From Bifidobacterium breve (lineage in GTDB: Bacteria > Actinomycetota > Acidimicrobiia > IMCC26256), in contig CAMDSG010000019.1 of the NCBI GenBank assembly GCA_945907055.1, positions 1-18,014 of the forward strand: a DNA stretch of 18,014 nucleotides. Reading direction: 5' to 3'. Positions 7,531 to 14,518 of the stretch are shown one piece after another. Within the stretch, counting starts at the first letter, position 1. Every line of letters starts with the position of its first letter. A model generated the notes under the pieces. The model was not told the origin of the DNA, ran no database searches, and saw nothing but the letters and a program-made list of their open reading frames with translations. A program made the position numbers and the translations under genes.

Positions 7531-8145
7531 CTAGATAACTGGCGGTGCCTCTATGTGTAGCGGCTCGTGGAGCCATCCCTCGAGTGGCGGCAAGACCCAG
7601 GCAAGTACGGGCCCTGTTGCGAGTACCAGGATTACTGTCCCGACCCCTACCTGACCACCGAGAGCAAAACCTGCCGTGAATAAAACCGCCTCGATTCCCC
7701 ATCGGGCGTGGCGAAGGTGAACTCCGCGTTCAACTATGGCGAGCATTAGCTCCTCCGCAGGGCCGGCCCCAAGCCGAGCAAGCAGGAGAAGGGTTATCGC
7801 TACCCATAGAGCGATTAGCGCGAGTCCCAAGATGAGGGATCGCGAGAGCAGGGTCTGGGGCTCATCAAAGGTATTGAGCATCAGATTGATCATTGCGCCG
7901 AAGCCGACGACCGCAGCCACAGAGAAGGGGCGCGGGCGCCTACCAAGGGCCCAGGCACCGAGTATTGATGCCGCCCCAACAATCCACGACGTGGTCCCAA
8001 CATCGAGCCCACTCTGCTTGGCAATCCCAGAGTTAAGGACGTCATAGGGCGCCACGCCGAGGCGAACAAGAAGAAGGGCGCCTACGGATGCGCCACCGAT
8101 GATGACCCCGCAGACGAAGAGCAGGATTCGAAGCCATAAGCGCAT
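7531..8145 (-). CDS. YczE/YitT-like integral membrane protein
   Basis: A 204 aa polytopic membrane protein with about five hydrophobic segments (roughly residues 6-28, 50-68, 74-92, 104-126 and 148-185). It shows the two-fold internal similarity of the YczE/YitT-type family: LGVAPYDVLNSGI at 29-41 and LGAGPAEELMLAI at 126-138 follow equivalent helices. The function of the family is unresolved; members are annotated as putative membrane proteins or transporters. The gene is divergent from mraZ; its ATG at 8145 is directly preceded by AAGGA, too close for a normal ribosome binding site, so the true start may differ slightly or the message may be weakly translated. Confidence 0.8.
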   Translation of the reverse strand: MRLWLRILLFVCGVIIGGASVGALLLVRLGVAPYDVLNSGIAKQSGLDVGTTSWIVGAASILGAWALGRRPRPFSVAAVVGFGAMINLMLNTFDEPQTLLSRSLILGLALIALWVAITLLLLARLGAGPAEELMLAIVERGVHLRHARWGIEAVLFTAGFALGGQVGVGTVILVLATGPVLAWVLPPLEGWLHEPLHIEAPPVI

Positions 8146-8204
8146 TCCTTGACCATACAGGCAGGGATATAGGGACTGAAGGAAGGGGCCTCCCTAAATA
8201 GGCG

Positions 8205-8271
8205 GTGGTAGAAAGTGGGGCTAAGTGGGTTGACATGGCGCCAAGTGGGGCGTAAGGTGGCGCTCGTGGGG
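8205..8271 (+). promoter_or_regulatory. MraZ operator: array of GTGG repeats with about 10 bp pitch
   Basis: Direct repeats of the form GTGGGG begin at 8205 (GTGGTA), 8215 (GTGGGG), 8225 (GTGGGT), 8235 (ATGGCG), 8245 (GTGGGG), 8257 (GTGGCG) and 8266 (GTGGGG), with a weaker GTGCCG at 8278. The steps are 10, 10, 10, 10, 12, 9 and 12 bases. MraZ is known to bind three or four TGGGN/GTGGG repeats spaced 10 bases apart upstream of mraZ, one per helical turn. The position immediately upstream of mraZ and the overlap with its promoter make this an autoregulatory operator; the number of repeats is larger than usual. Confidence 0.82.
8230..8258 (+). promoter_or_regulatory. SigA-type promoter of mraZ
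   Basis: A perfect -35 box TTGACA (8230-8235) is followed after 17 bases by TAAGGT (8253-8258), which keeps the key T-A and final T of the -10 box. Transcription would start near 8264-8266, giving an 80-odd base leader before the mraZ ATG. The promoter is buried inside the GTGG repeat array, so MraZ binding would cover both boxes. Confidence 0.75.
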
Positions 8272-8347
8272 TTAGAGGTGCCGGAATCCCGGTGCCGATT
8301 GCGAGGGCTGCTGTTACTAGCGGGCCTATAAAACAAGGCGAAACATT

Positions 8348-8788
8348 ATGTCGAGGGGCTTTGAGGGGAGTTATCAGCACTCCCTAGACACGAAGGGCAG
8401 GGTGGTCATGCCCCTTGAATTTCGTGCTGGGCTCGCTGACGGCTGCCACGTCGCCCCAGGCCTTGATCGCTGCATCGCTGTCTACCCAGATGACACTTTT
8501 GAAGAGGTGCGCGGCCGTGTTACTGAAGCTGCGCGCCGAGGTACCCGCCAGCGCAACGCAGCCAGAGCCTTTATTGGGAACTCGCGTCGCTGCAAGATCG
8601 ATCTGCAGGGGCGTGTCGCAGTCCCTGCCACTCTTCGCGAACTCGCAGGCCTTGACCGCGAGGTAATCGTCGTCGGCATTGATGAACGCATCGAGATCTG
8701 GGACGCCATTCGCTGGCGCGAGCTCGAGACAATCGGCCTCGAGGATCTTGCAACATCTCCGGACCTAGCGGATCTCGGAATTATCTAA
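8348..8788 (+). CDS. mraZ: Transcriptional regulator MraZ
   Basis: First gene of the dcw cluster; a DNA-binding protein of the AbrB/SpoVT fold that forms rings and regulates its own operon. The 146 aa protein has two tandem domains: FEGSYQHSLDTKGRVVMP at residues 5-22 opens the first, and the second contains IDLQGRVAVPATLREL at about 79-94. The charged patch RQRNAARAFIGNSRRCKIDLQ between them matches the family. Start ATG 8348 is preceded by AAGG at 8335-8338. After the stop there are 310 bases before rsmH, unlike the tight spacing in the rest of the cluster, filled by a repeat array and a structured RNA. No convincing terminator follows the gene, so readthrough into rsmH is likely. Confidence 0.96.
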   Translation: MSRGFEGSYQHSLDTKGRVVMPLEFRAGLADGCHVAPGLDRCIAVYPDDTFEEVRGRVTEAARRGTRQRNAARAFIGNSRRCKIDLQGRVAVPATLRELAGLDREVIVVGIDERIEIWDAIRWRELETIGLEDLATSPDLADLGII

Positions 8789-8830
8789 GTAGCCCAGCCG
8801 GAGCCACCGGTTGAGTAGAGCCAAAGCGAT

Positions 8831-8890
8831 CAGCAAGACAGCAATAAGTAAGACAGCAACACAGCAATACAGAGAGACAGCAATAAGTAA
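8831..8890 (+). repeat. CAGCAA repeat array in the mraZ-rsmH spacer
   Basis: CAGCAA occurs five times, starting at 8831, 8839, 8854, 8862 and 8878, with steps of 8, 15, 8 and 16. The larger unit AGACAGCAATAAGTAA (16 bases) is exactly repeated at 8836-8851 and 8875-8890. The stretch is rich in A and C/G purine tracts, nearly free of T on the plus strand, and would be unstructured as RNA. It lies directly upstream of the structured leader of rsmH. Function unknown. Confidence 0.7.
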
Positions 8891-8926
8891 CGAAATTTGC
8901 GAGTGAATAGCAATTATTGACAGGTG

Positions 8927-9058
8927 GGGCCGAACTCCGGCCCATCAACAGTCCTTCGGGTGACACGGGAGAAAGCCCCACTCCGCCCGCTTTCGACCTA
9001 GTGCGCTTGGAGAGACAACCAACGCTCACGACTTAGTCGTCCGAGGGACTGTTGATGG
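8927..9058 (+). ncRNA. Structured leader of rsmH, candidate mraW RNA motif
   Basis: A long-range helix pairs 8942-8964 with 9036-9058: 13 perfect pairs (CCATCAACAGTCC with GGACTGTTGATGG), then ten more with three G-U wobbles. It closes two inner hairpins: GAAAGC 8971-8976 with GCTTTC 8989-8994, and an interrupted stem within 9001-9029 (GTG/CAC, GC/GC, TTGG/CCAA). A third hairpin, GGGCCG 8927-8932 with CGGCCC 8938-8943, precedes the helix and shares its last two bases with it, so the two may compete. An mraW RNA motif is described from actinobacteria in 5' leaders of mraW (rsmH) genes; place and general architecture fit, but I could not compare to its consensus. It ends 28 bases before the ribosome binding site. 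Confidence 0.65.
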
Positions 9059-9098
9059 ACCAGGGAACGAATCCAAGAACAACGACGGGAGTAAGAGG

Positions 9099-10037
9099 TT
9101 GGTAAGCGAGGAGTTCGAGCACCGCCCCGTAATGGCACGGGAGGTCATCGCTCACCTCGTTGAGGTTCCAGAGGGCACGGTCGTGGATTGCACGATCGGC
9201 GGCGCTGGGCACTCACGCCTACTTCTTGCAGCACGCCCCGACCTTCGGGTCCTCGGTATCGACCGAGATCTGATCGCCGTGGCAGCAGCTCGGGAAGCGC
9301 TTACTGAGTTTGGTGAGCGTGCCTCGGTGGTCCATGCGGGGTTCGCGGATCTTGCCGAGACCGTTCGACGAGAGACTGAGGGGGACATAGTGGGAATTCT
9401 CTTTGACCTAGGGGTAAGCAGCCCGCAACTCGATAAGCGAGAGCGAGGCTTCTCTTACTGGGACCAGGCACCCCTTGATATGCGTATGGACTCCTCGCAG
9501 GGGATTACCGCCGCAGATGTGCTCAATACCTATGACGAGTCTGATCTCACATCGATTATCTCCTCCTATGGCGAGGAGCGTTTTGCTTCACGCATCGCAC
9601 GCGAAGTCGTTGCTAGGAGACCACTCGTAACCACCGGCGACCTTGTCGATGCGATCAAGGCTGCGATCCCTGCGCCCGCTCGTAGGAAGGGTGGCCACCC
9701 CGCTCGCCGTACTTTCCAGGCCATACGCATGGAGGTCAATCGCGAACTTCAGCAACTCGATGCTGGGCTCGATGAATCTGTGCACCTACTCGCACCTCGC
9801 GGTCGCGTCTTGGTACTTGCATACCACTCCCTCGAAGACCGCATGGTTAAGCAGCGATTCAATAACTGGGCAGGTCGGGGACCAAAACTAGGGCGTCCAG
9901 ACTTACCCGTTGCTCCGTTAGAGGCGCCGCTTGTGCGGCTCGTAACCCGCAAACCGGAGCGCCCAAGTGAGATTGAAGTAGAGGAGAATCCTCGCGCTAG
10001 TAGCGCGTTGCTCCGTGTTGCAGAGCGCCTCGCATGA
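9099..10037 (+). CDS. rsmH: 16S rRNA (cytosine(1402)-N4)-methyltransferase
   Basis: Methylates N4 of C1402 in the decoding centre of 16S rRNA, using SAM. The 312 aa length is normal. Visible: FEHRPVMAREV at residues 6-16, SAM-binding motif I VVDCTIGGAGHS at 28-39, FDLGVSSPQLD at about 103-113, PLDMRMD, the RTFQAIRMEVNREL segment and YHSLEDRMVKQRF, all family hallmarks. The start is TTG at 9099: GGGAG (9087-9091) lies seven bases upstream, and the next start, ATG 9132, would cut off the conserved HRPVM. Its stop overlaps the ftsL start as ATGA. This is the first gene of the tightly coupled block and follows the structured leader, which may control it. Confidence 0.95.
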   Translation: MVSEEFEHRPVMAREVIAHLVEVPEGTVVDCTIGGAGHSRLLLAARPDLRVLGIDRDLIAVAAAREALTEFGERASVVHAGFADLAETVRRETEGDIVGILFDLGVSSPQLDKRERGFSYWDQAPLDMRMDSSQGITAADVLNTYDESDLTSIISSYGEERFASRIAREVVARRPLVTTGDLVDAIKAAIPAPARRKGGHPARRTFQAIRMEVNRELQQLDAGLDESVHLLAPRGRVLVLAYHSLEDRMVKQRFNNWAGRGPKLGRPDLPVAPLEAPLVRLVTRKPERPSEIEVEENPRASSALLRVAERLA

Positions 10038-10525
10038 CCGCAACACTTCGCGCCCCCGCGCGCACGCGTACTAATCAGTCAGGCGCCCGGCCAGCACAAC
10101 GTCGCGTAACGCCGAAGGCTTCGCCTCAGTTGCGTGTTGTGGACGAGGAAGCGCGGCGGCGTAACCATGCCAAGTCACTGCTCGTTCGAGGGTTCCTAAT
10201 AATTGCTGGATTTGTGATCCTTGGAGCCTTCATATTCCAATCGTTCGTCTCGCAAGGGCAGATTCGCCTTAGCACCCTCACCGTTGAGACTCAGGCTGCG
10301 CAGGCTGCTTATCAGTCAGAGCGTCTGGCTTATGCAGAGGCCTCAGCCCCATCGAAGATTGCGTCCAAGGCCGCAAGTCTCGGGCTAATCAGGGGACCGG
10401 TTCCACGATTTATCAGCGTCGACGGAGTCGTACCCTCCTCAAACTCTGGTGCATTTAAATCGAGATCGTCGACCCTCGGCGAGGATTGGGAGAGGGTGAA
10501 GCCACACCTTGAAGCGCGACCATGA
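10034..10525 (+). CDS. ftsL: FtsL-like cell division protein
   Basis: A 163 aa bitopic protein with the FtsL layout: basic cytoplasmic N-terminus of about 47 residues, one membrane helix at about 49-70 (LLVRGFLIIAGFVILGAFIF), then a helical periplasmic segment (about 73-115, QGQIRLSTLTVETQAAQAAYQSE) expected to form a coiled coil with FtsB-like proteins, ending in the LGLIRGPVPRFISVDG turn. In the divisome FtsL links FtsQ/FtsB to FtsW/FtsI. Sequence conservation in this family is very low, so the call rests on topology and on the place between rsmH and ftsI. The start overlaps the rsmH stop (ATGA); the 3' end overlaps the start of ftsI by 17 bases. Confidence 0.85.
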   Translation: MTATLRAPARTRTNQSGARPAQRRVTPKASPQLRVVDEEARRRNHAKSLLVRGFLIIAGFVILGAFIFQSFVSQGQIRLSTLTVETQAAQAAYQSERLAYAEASAPSKIASKAASLGLIRGPVPRFISVDGVVPSSNSGAFKSRSSTLGEDWERVKPHLEARP

Positions 10526-13028
10526 CCCCATCAATGCGAAGACCAGAACCGTTCGGCCGGCCGAGAAGCCGACGCCAAGGAGCGGGGAGTCGACCGGACG
10601 GACGACTCCCACACCCCGCGCCGCCACCCGTGGGAGTGCGGAGCCGAGAGGGCGTGCGAGACCCGAGGTAAGCACCCCGATTGGGACTGCGACGCGCTCC
10701 TCTGGCTCCTCCCGAGATAGCGGTGGTGGATCAAGCTCTACCACTGGAGACAGGAGTGCTTCTAGGAGTGCGACCAACACGTCAGCGCGTCCTGCCGCTA
10801 CGCGCCGTGCACGTTCAGTGCCGGTGACCTCCCCGGCAGAGGCAAGGGGCACAGCGGATTCAAAGCGCGTCCGCTCATCACGAGGCGCGTCTGCGGATCG
10901 CACCCCTATTTTCTCAAGACTTTTAGCCTCTCTCCTCTCTGCATTGACAGCGCTTGTTGTCGCCGCAAGTTCCTACGTCGCTGATCGCGCGACTCAGCCG
11001 GTAGTCACCACCAAACGGCTCTCTGCAAATCAAATTCATCTACAGACGAGAAAGCGCCTCCTCTGGTTCCTCGGCGTAGCAGTCTTCGTATTTGCAGTGG
11101 CGGGGGCAAAGATGATCTACCTGCAAGTAGTGCAGCGTGATCGTTTCATTGCATACTCAATAACTCAGCGAGAGCACACAACCCTCCTAGCGGCGGATCG
11201 AGGAACAATCTTCGACCGTAACGGTATTGATCTCGCACTATCAGCGCCTAGCAATACCATTGTCGTCGACCCGACTTTGGTGAAAGACAAGGGCCGCACA
11301 GCCTCACTCCTCGCACCGATTATCGGACTCCCACGTCGAGAGATACTCACCCGCCTTAAGGCAAAGAACCACTTCCAGTACCTAGCGCGCCAAGTTGATA
11401 CATCGGTCGTCGAGAAGGTCAAGGCCCTCGATCCAGAGGCATCTAAAAACAAGGATCTCTACAGCCTCGGTGGCATCTATTTTGTGAATGAGCCAAAGCG
11501 TGTAAACCCAAGTGGAGGGAGCCTTGCTGCTCCAGTCCTCGGCTCCGTGAACCTTGAAGGTGCAGCGTTGAGTGGACTTGAGGCTAGTAACGACTCAATT
11601 CTTAAAGGCAAGCGCGGGCGAATTAGCGCTCAGACCGATTCGCGCGGACGCGAGATTCCTAGGACCAGCAGATCAGTCGTCCCTGCAAAACGCGGTGACG
11701 ATCTTGTGCTTACAATTGATCAGTCGCTGCAGTATGAGGTCGAGCGAAGACTGGTAGATCGAGTCGCTGCAGCGGGGGCGATCGGTGGTCTTGTTGTTGT
11801 TGCTGATATCACAAACGGCGACATTCTCGCGATGGCATCAGCGGTCGGTGCCGATGCAGCTAAGGGAGAGCCTGCACGAGTGGCAAATGGACTTGAGCAG
11901 AATCGGCCGCTTACCTGGACCTATACGCCTGGATCTGTAAATAAAATTGTTACATTCGCAGGGGCTATTGAGCGTGGCAAAATTAATTCGGATTCGGTCA
12001 TTGATGGGATCACCAACTCGGTCACGGATAGCGGGTACACGATTACCGACGACCATGTAATGCCTAGTGCGATGAGTGCAACGGAGATTCTTGCGCAATC
12101 CTCGAACGTGGGCACAACCAAGGTCGCTGGGATGCTCGGTAAGCAGGGCCTAAGCCACTTCTTGACTGCGTTTGGATATGGCGTCACGACCTCTATCGAT
12201 TTCCCGGCACAGTCCTCAGGGATACTTGCTGCATCGAAGGATTGGCGTTCAATCGACATGCTCACAAAGCCGATTGGTTACGGACTAGCAGCAACTCCGA
12301 TGCAGGTACTCAATGCCTACATGACGATCGCAAACGGCGGCAAAATTGTCCATCCTCGCCTCGTCGCCGCTCGTATTGATTCACAGGGAGTGCGCCACCC
12401 AAATGTCTCGCGACCCGGTGGCCGTGTCGTCTCGAGAGCGACAGCGAGTGCAGTTACAGAGATGCTGACCCACGTTGTGGCCCCATCGCCAGCGACTGGA
12501 GGGTCTGCAGCAGTTCCTGGGTATACGGTTGCCGGAAAGACTGGGACAGCACGCCAGAAGACCGGTGACGGCGCAGATACTTTTGCACTAGCGAAACTCG
12601 AGGCAACCTTCGTTGGTTTTGCTCCGGCTGAGAACCCTCGTTTTGCTGCGATCGTTGTATTGGATGGGCAGGCTGGGAATGTGGGTTTCTACGGTGGCTC
12701 GGAGTCAGGGCCACTCTTCTCTCAGGTCATGGCTCAGACACTTCGTTTGAATGGTGTTGCCCCAACTCGTGACCCTCAGGGCTTGAGTCAAGCAGTTACG
12801 GGTCCATTGCTATCAGGCATCGCAGCCGCTCCAACGGGGCCGGCAGTTGGGCCCCCGAGTGCTCCAGTCAAGGCTCCCGTCAAGGCTCCAGCAAAGGAGC
12901 CTGTAAACGCCTCCGACTCCAAGACAGTTAAGTCGACTCTGCAGAGGCCTAAGCACAGACGCGTCTCGAGCCGCAGAGCGGCCAGCGCGAATAGGGCTCG
13001 TAGCACTCAATCGAAACCTCTGCTGTAG
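10509..13028 (+). CDS. ftsI: Septal peptidoglycan transpeptidase FtsI (PBP3/PbpB)
   Basis: Class B penicillin-binding protein that cross-links septal peptidoglycan outside the membrane. Seen: a membrane helix at about 184-203, RGTIFDRNG at 231-239 at the entry of the pedestal domain, and the transpeptidase motifs SVNK (Ser476 nucleophile, Lys479), SSN (531-533) and KTGT (677-680). The protein is 839 aa, much longer than E. coli FtsI (588): about 180 residues rich in Ser, Arg, Thr and Pro precede the membrane helix, and a Lys/Pro/Ala- then Arg/Ser-rich tail of about 85 residues follows the enzyme domain. A further hydrophobic stretch at about 134-157 makes the topology odd. The TTG start at 10509 lies inside ftsL and has no clear ribosome binding site; a start further downstream is possible. 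Confidence 0.93.
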   Translation: MKRDHDPINAKTRTVRPAEKPTPRSGESTGRTTPTPRAATRGSAEPRGRARPEVSTPIGTATRSSGSSRDSGGGSSSTTGDRSASRSATNTSARPAATRRARSVPVTSPAEARGTADSKRVRSSRGASADRTPIFSRLLASLLSALTALVVAASSYVADRATQPVVTTKRLSANQIHLQTRKRLLWFLGVAVFVFAVAGAKMIYLQVVQRDRFIAYSITQREHTTLLAADRGTIFDRNGIDLALSAPSNTIVVDPTLVKDKGRTASLLAPIIGLPRREILTRLKAKNHFQYLARQVDTSVVEKVKALDPEASKNKDLYSLGGIYFVNEPKRVNPSGGSLAAPVLGSVNLEGAALSGLEASNDSILKGKRGRISAQTDSRGREIPRTSRSVVPAKRGDDLVLTIDQSLQYEVERRLVDRVAAAGAIGGLVVVADITNGDILAMASAVGADAAKGEPARVANGLEQNRPLTWTYTPGSVNKIVTFAGAIERGKINSDSVIDGITNSVTDSGYTITDDHVMPSAMSATEILAQSSNVGTTKVAGMLGKQGLSHFLTAFGYGVTTSIDFPAQSSGILAASKDWRSIDMLTKPIGYGLAATPMQVLNAYMTIANGGKIVHPRLVAARIDSQGVRHPNVSRPGGRVVSRATASAVTEMLTHVVAPSPATGGSAAVPGYTVAGKTGTARQKTGDGADTFALAKLEATFVGFAPAENPRFAAIVVLDGQAGNVGFYGGSESGPLFSQVMAQTLRLNGVAPTRDPQGLSQAVTGPLLSGIAAAPTGPAVGPPSAPVKAPVKAPAKEPVNASDSKTVKSTLQRPKHRRVSSRRAASANRARSTQSKPLL
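12861..12908 (+). repeat. Four degenerate 12 bp tandem repeats coding an APVK-type tail
   Basis: Units GCTCCAGTCAAG, GCTCCCGTCAAG, GCTCCAGCAAAG and GAGCCTGTAAAC lie head to tail and encode APVK-APVK-APAK-EPVN in the C-terminal tail of FtsI. The pattern suggests recent slippage expansion of a flexible, basic linker. Confidence 0.7.
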
Positions 13029-13036
13029 GTGCAGTT

Positions 13037-14518
13037 GTGCAGCTCTCTGAAATCCTCGTAGATGTTGAGGTGGACCGCGTAATAGGTCCACTAAATCTCG
13101 AGGTTCGATCAATAGTGGACGACAGTCGACGCGTGACTCCGGGCGCTCTATTTGCTGCGATTCCCGGTTCTTCTGTTGATGGGCATGACCACGCTGCAGA
13201 GGCAGTGCGCAGAGGCGCTGTCGCTCTCTTAGTGGAGCACGAACTGAACGCCGCCGCCACGCAGATACAGGTAAGTTCAGTTCGTCGCTCCGTCGGTCCA
13301 GTCGCCTCTGTGTTTGAGGGTCGGCCTAGCGCCTCAATGAACCTCCTTGGTGTGACCGGAACAAATGGCAAGACAACAGTCTCCTATCTCTTGGAGTCAA
13401 TCGCTACGGCAGCCGGGAAGCGCGCCGGAGTGATCGGAACCCTCGGTGCTCGCATAGACGGCGATGAACTCCCGGTTGGCTTTACCACTCCGGAGGCCGC
13501 GGATCTTCAGCGGCTTCTAGGGACGATGAGGGATAGAGCTGTCGAGACCGTTGCTCTCGAGGTGAGTTCGCACTCCTTAGCGCAGTCACGCGTCGATGGA
13601 ACGCGCTTTAAAGTTGCTTGCTTTACAAACCTTACGCACGACCATATCGATTTTCATGGATCTATGGCCGAGTACTTCTCCGCCAAAGCGAGACTATTTA
13701 CCCGAGCATTTACGAACCGCGCAGTTATTAACCTCGATGACCCCGTCGGTCTAGACCTTGAGACACGCGCTACCGGAGCAGGGGTCTCGGTGCTTACCTA
13801 CGGTCTTGGGTCCAATACGGATGTAACCGCAACCGATATCGAGGTTGGAGCGACTGGCACAGATTTTACCATCGTTGGGCGCGCAAGCGGCGAGGAGAAT
13901 CGGGTTCATATAAACCTGCTTGGCCGGCTGAATGTCTCCAATGCGCTAGCCGCTCTTACAACAGCGTTCTCTGCAGATATTCCGCTCGAGTCCGCTCTTG
14001 AAGGACTCGCGAATCTTAAGCGAGTCCCAGGAAGGCTAGAGAGGGTAGATGTAGGGCAACGGTTCGCCGTGCTCGTTGACTTTGCTCACACTCCTGATGC
14101 ACTCGCAACTGTGCTGCGTGACGCACGAGCGCTCGCTCGCGGCGGTCGCGTGATTGTTGTATTTGGTTGCGGTGGAGATCGAGACTCACTAAAACGACCA
14201 CTAATGGGGGCGGCCGCGGGTGCCCATGCTGATGTAGCAATTGTTACCTCAGACAATTCACGCTCAGAGGACCCTCAAGCAATCGCAGATGCGGTGGAGC
14301 TTGGAATTCGCAGTAGTTTGGCCTCGTATCAAATTGATCTAGATCGTCGCCGGGCAATTGGGCTCGCACTCGGGCTTGCAGCGCCTGACGATGTAGTCGT
14401 GATCGCAGGCAAGGGGCACGAGACTTCTCAGACTTCCTTAGGAATCACACAAGAATTCAATGATGTAGAAGTCGCTGAGGAAATTCTGAGAGACATGCTT
14501 CTTAAGGGCGAGCTATGA
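13037..14518 (+). CDS. murE: UDP-MurNAc-tripeptide synthetase MurE
   Basis: Adds the third residue of the stem peptide to UDP-MurNAc-L-Ala-D-Glu, with ATP, in the cytoplasm. The 493 aa protein shows the P-loop VTGTNGKTT at 106-114, THDHIDFHGSMAEY at 200-213, the carbamoylated-lysine position Lys217 (SAKARLF), DFAHTPDAL at 348-356, FGCGGDRDSLKRPLMG at 376-391 and GKGHETSQ at 458-465. The substrate-selecting motif, DNPR in meso-diaminopimelate enzymes, is DNSR at 406-409: the arginine that contacts the DAP carboxylate is kept, the proline is not. DAP remains the most likely substrate. Start is GTG 13037, with AGGTG overlapping the ftsI stop; its stop overlaps the murF start (ATGA). Confidence 0.96.
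   Translation: MQLSEILVDVEVDRVIGPLNLEVRSIVDDSRRVTPGALFAAIPGSSVDGHDHAAEAVRRGAVALLVEHELNAAATQIQVSSVRRSVGPVASVFEGRPSASMNLLGVTGTNGKTTVSYLLESIATAAGKRAGVIGTLGARIDGDELPVGFTTPEAADLQRLLGTMRDRAVETVALEVSSHSLAQSRVDGTRFKVACFTNLTHDHIDFHGSMAEYFSAKARLFTRAFTNRAVINLDDPVGLDLETRATGAGVSVLTYGLGSNTDVTATDIEVGATGTDFTIVGRASGEENRVHINLLGRLNVSNALAALTTAFSADIPLESALEGLANLKRVPGRLERVDVGQRFAVLVDFAHTPDALATVLRDARALARGGRVIVVFGCGGDRDSLKRPLMGAAAGAHADVAIVTSDNSRSEDPQAIADAVELGIRSSLASYQIDLDRRRAIGLALGLAAPDDVVVIAGKGHETSQTSLGITQEFNDVEVAEEILRDMLLKGEL

Noticed and set aside
8831..8890. CRISPR-like repeat array
   Set aside because: The unit is only 6-16 bases, spacers are 2-10 bases and there are no cas genes; it is a short direct repeat array.
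8917..8945. Second promoter with a perfect TTGACA (8917-8922) directly before the rsmH leader
   Set aside because: No -10 box is present at 16-18 bases (GCCCAT at 17), so the match to -35 is probably chance or needs an activator.
8942..9058. tRNA or other standard RNA gene in the long stem
   Set aside because: The closing helix is 23 pairs, there is no cloverleaf, no T-loop sequence and no CCA end; position and shape suit a cis-regulatory leader.
10439..10903. Antisense frame of 154 codons over the ftsL-ftsI junction
   Set aside because: It mirrors the low-complexity Ser/Arg-rich coding sequence of ftsI and shows no domain or ribosome binding site.
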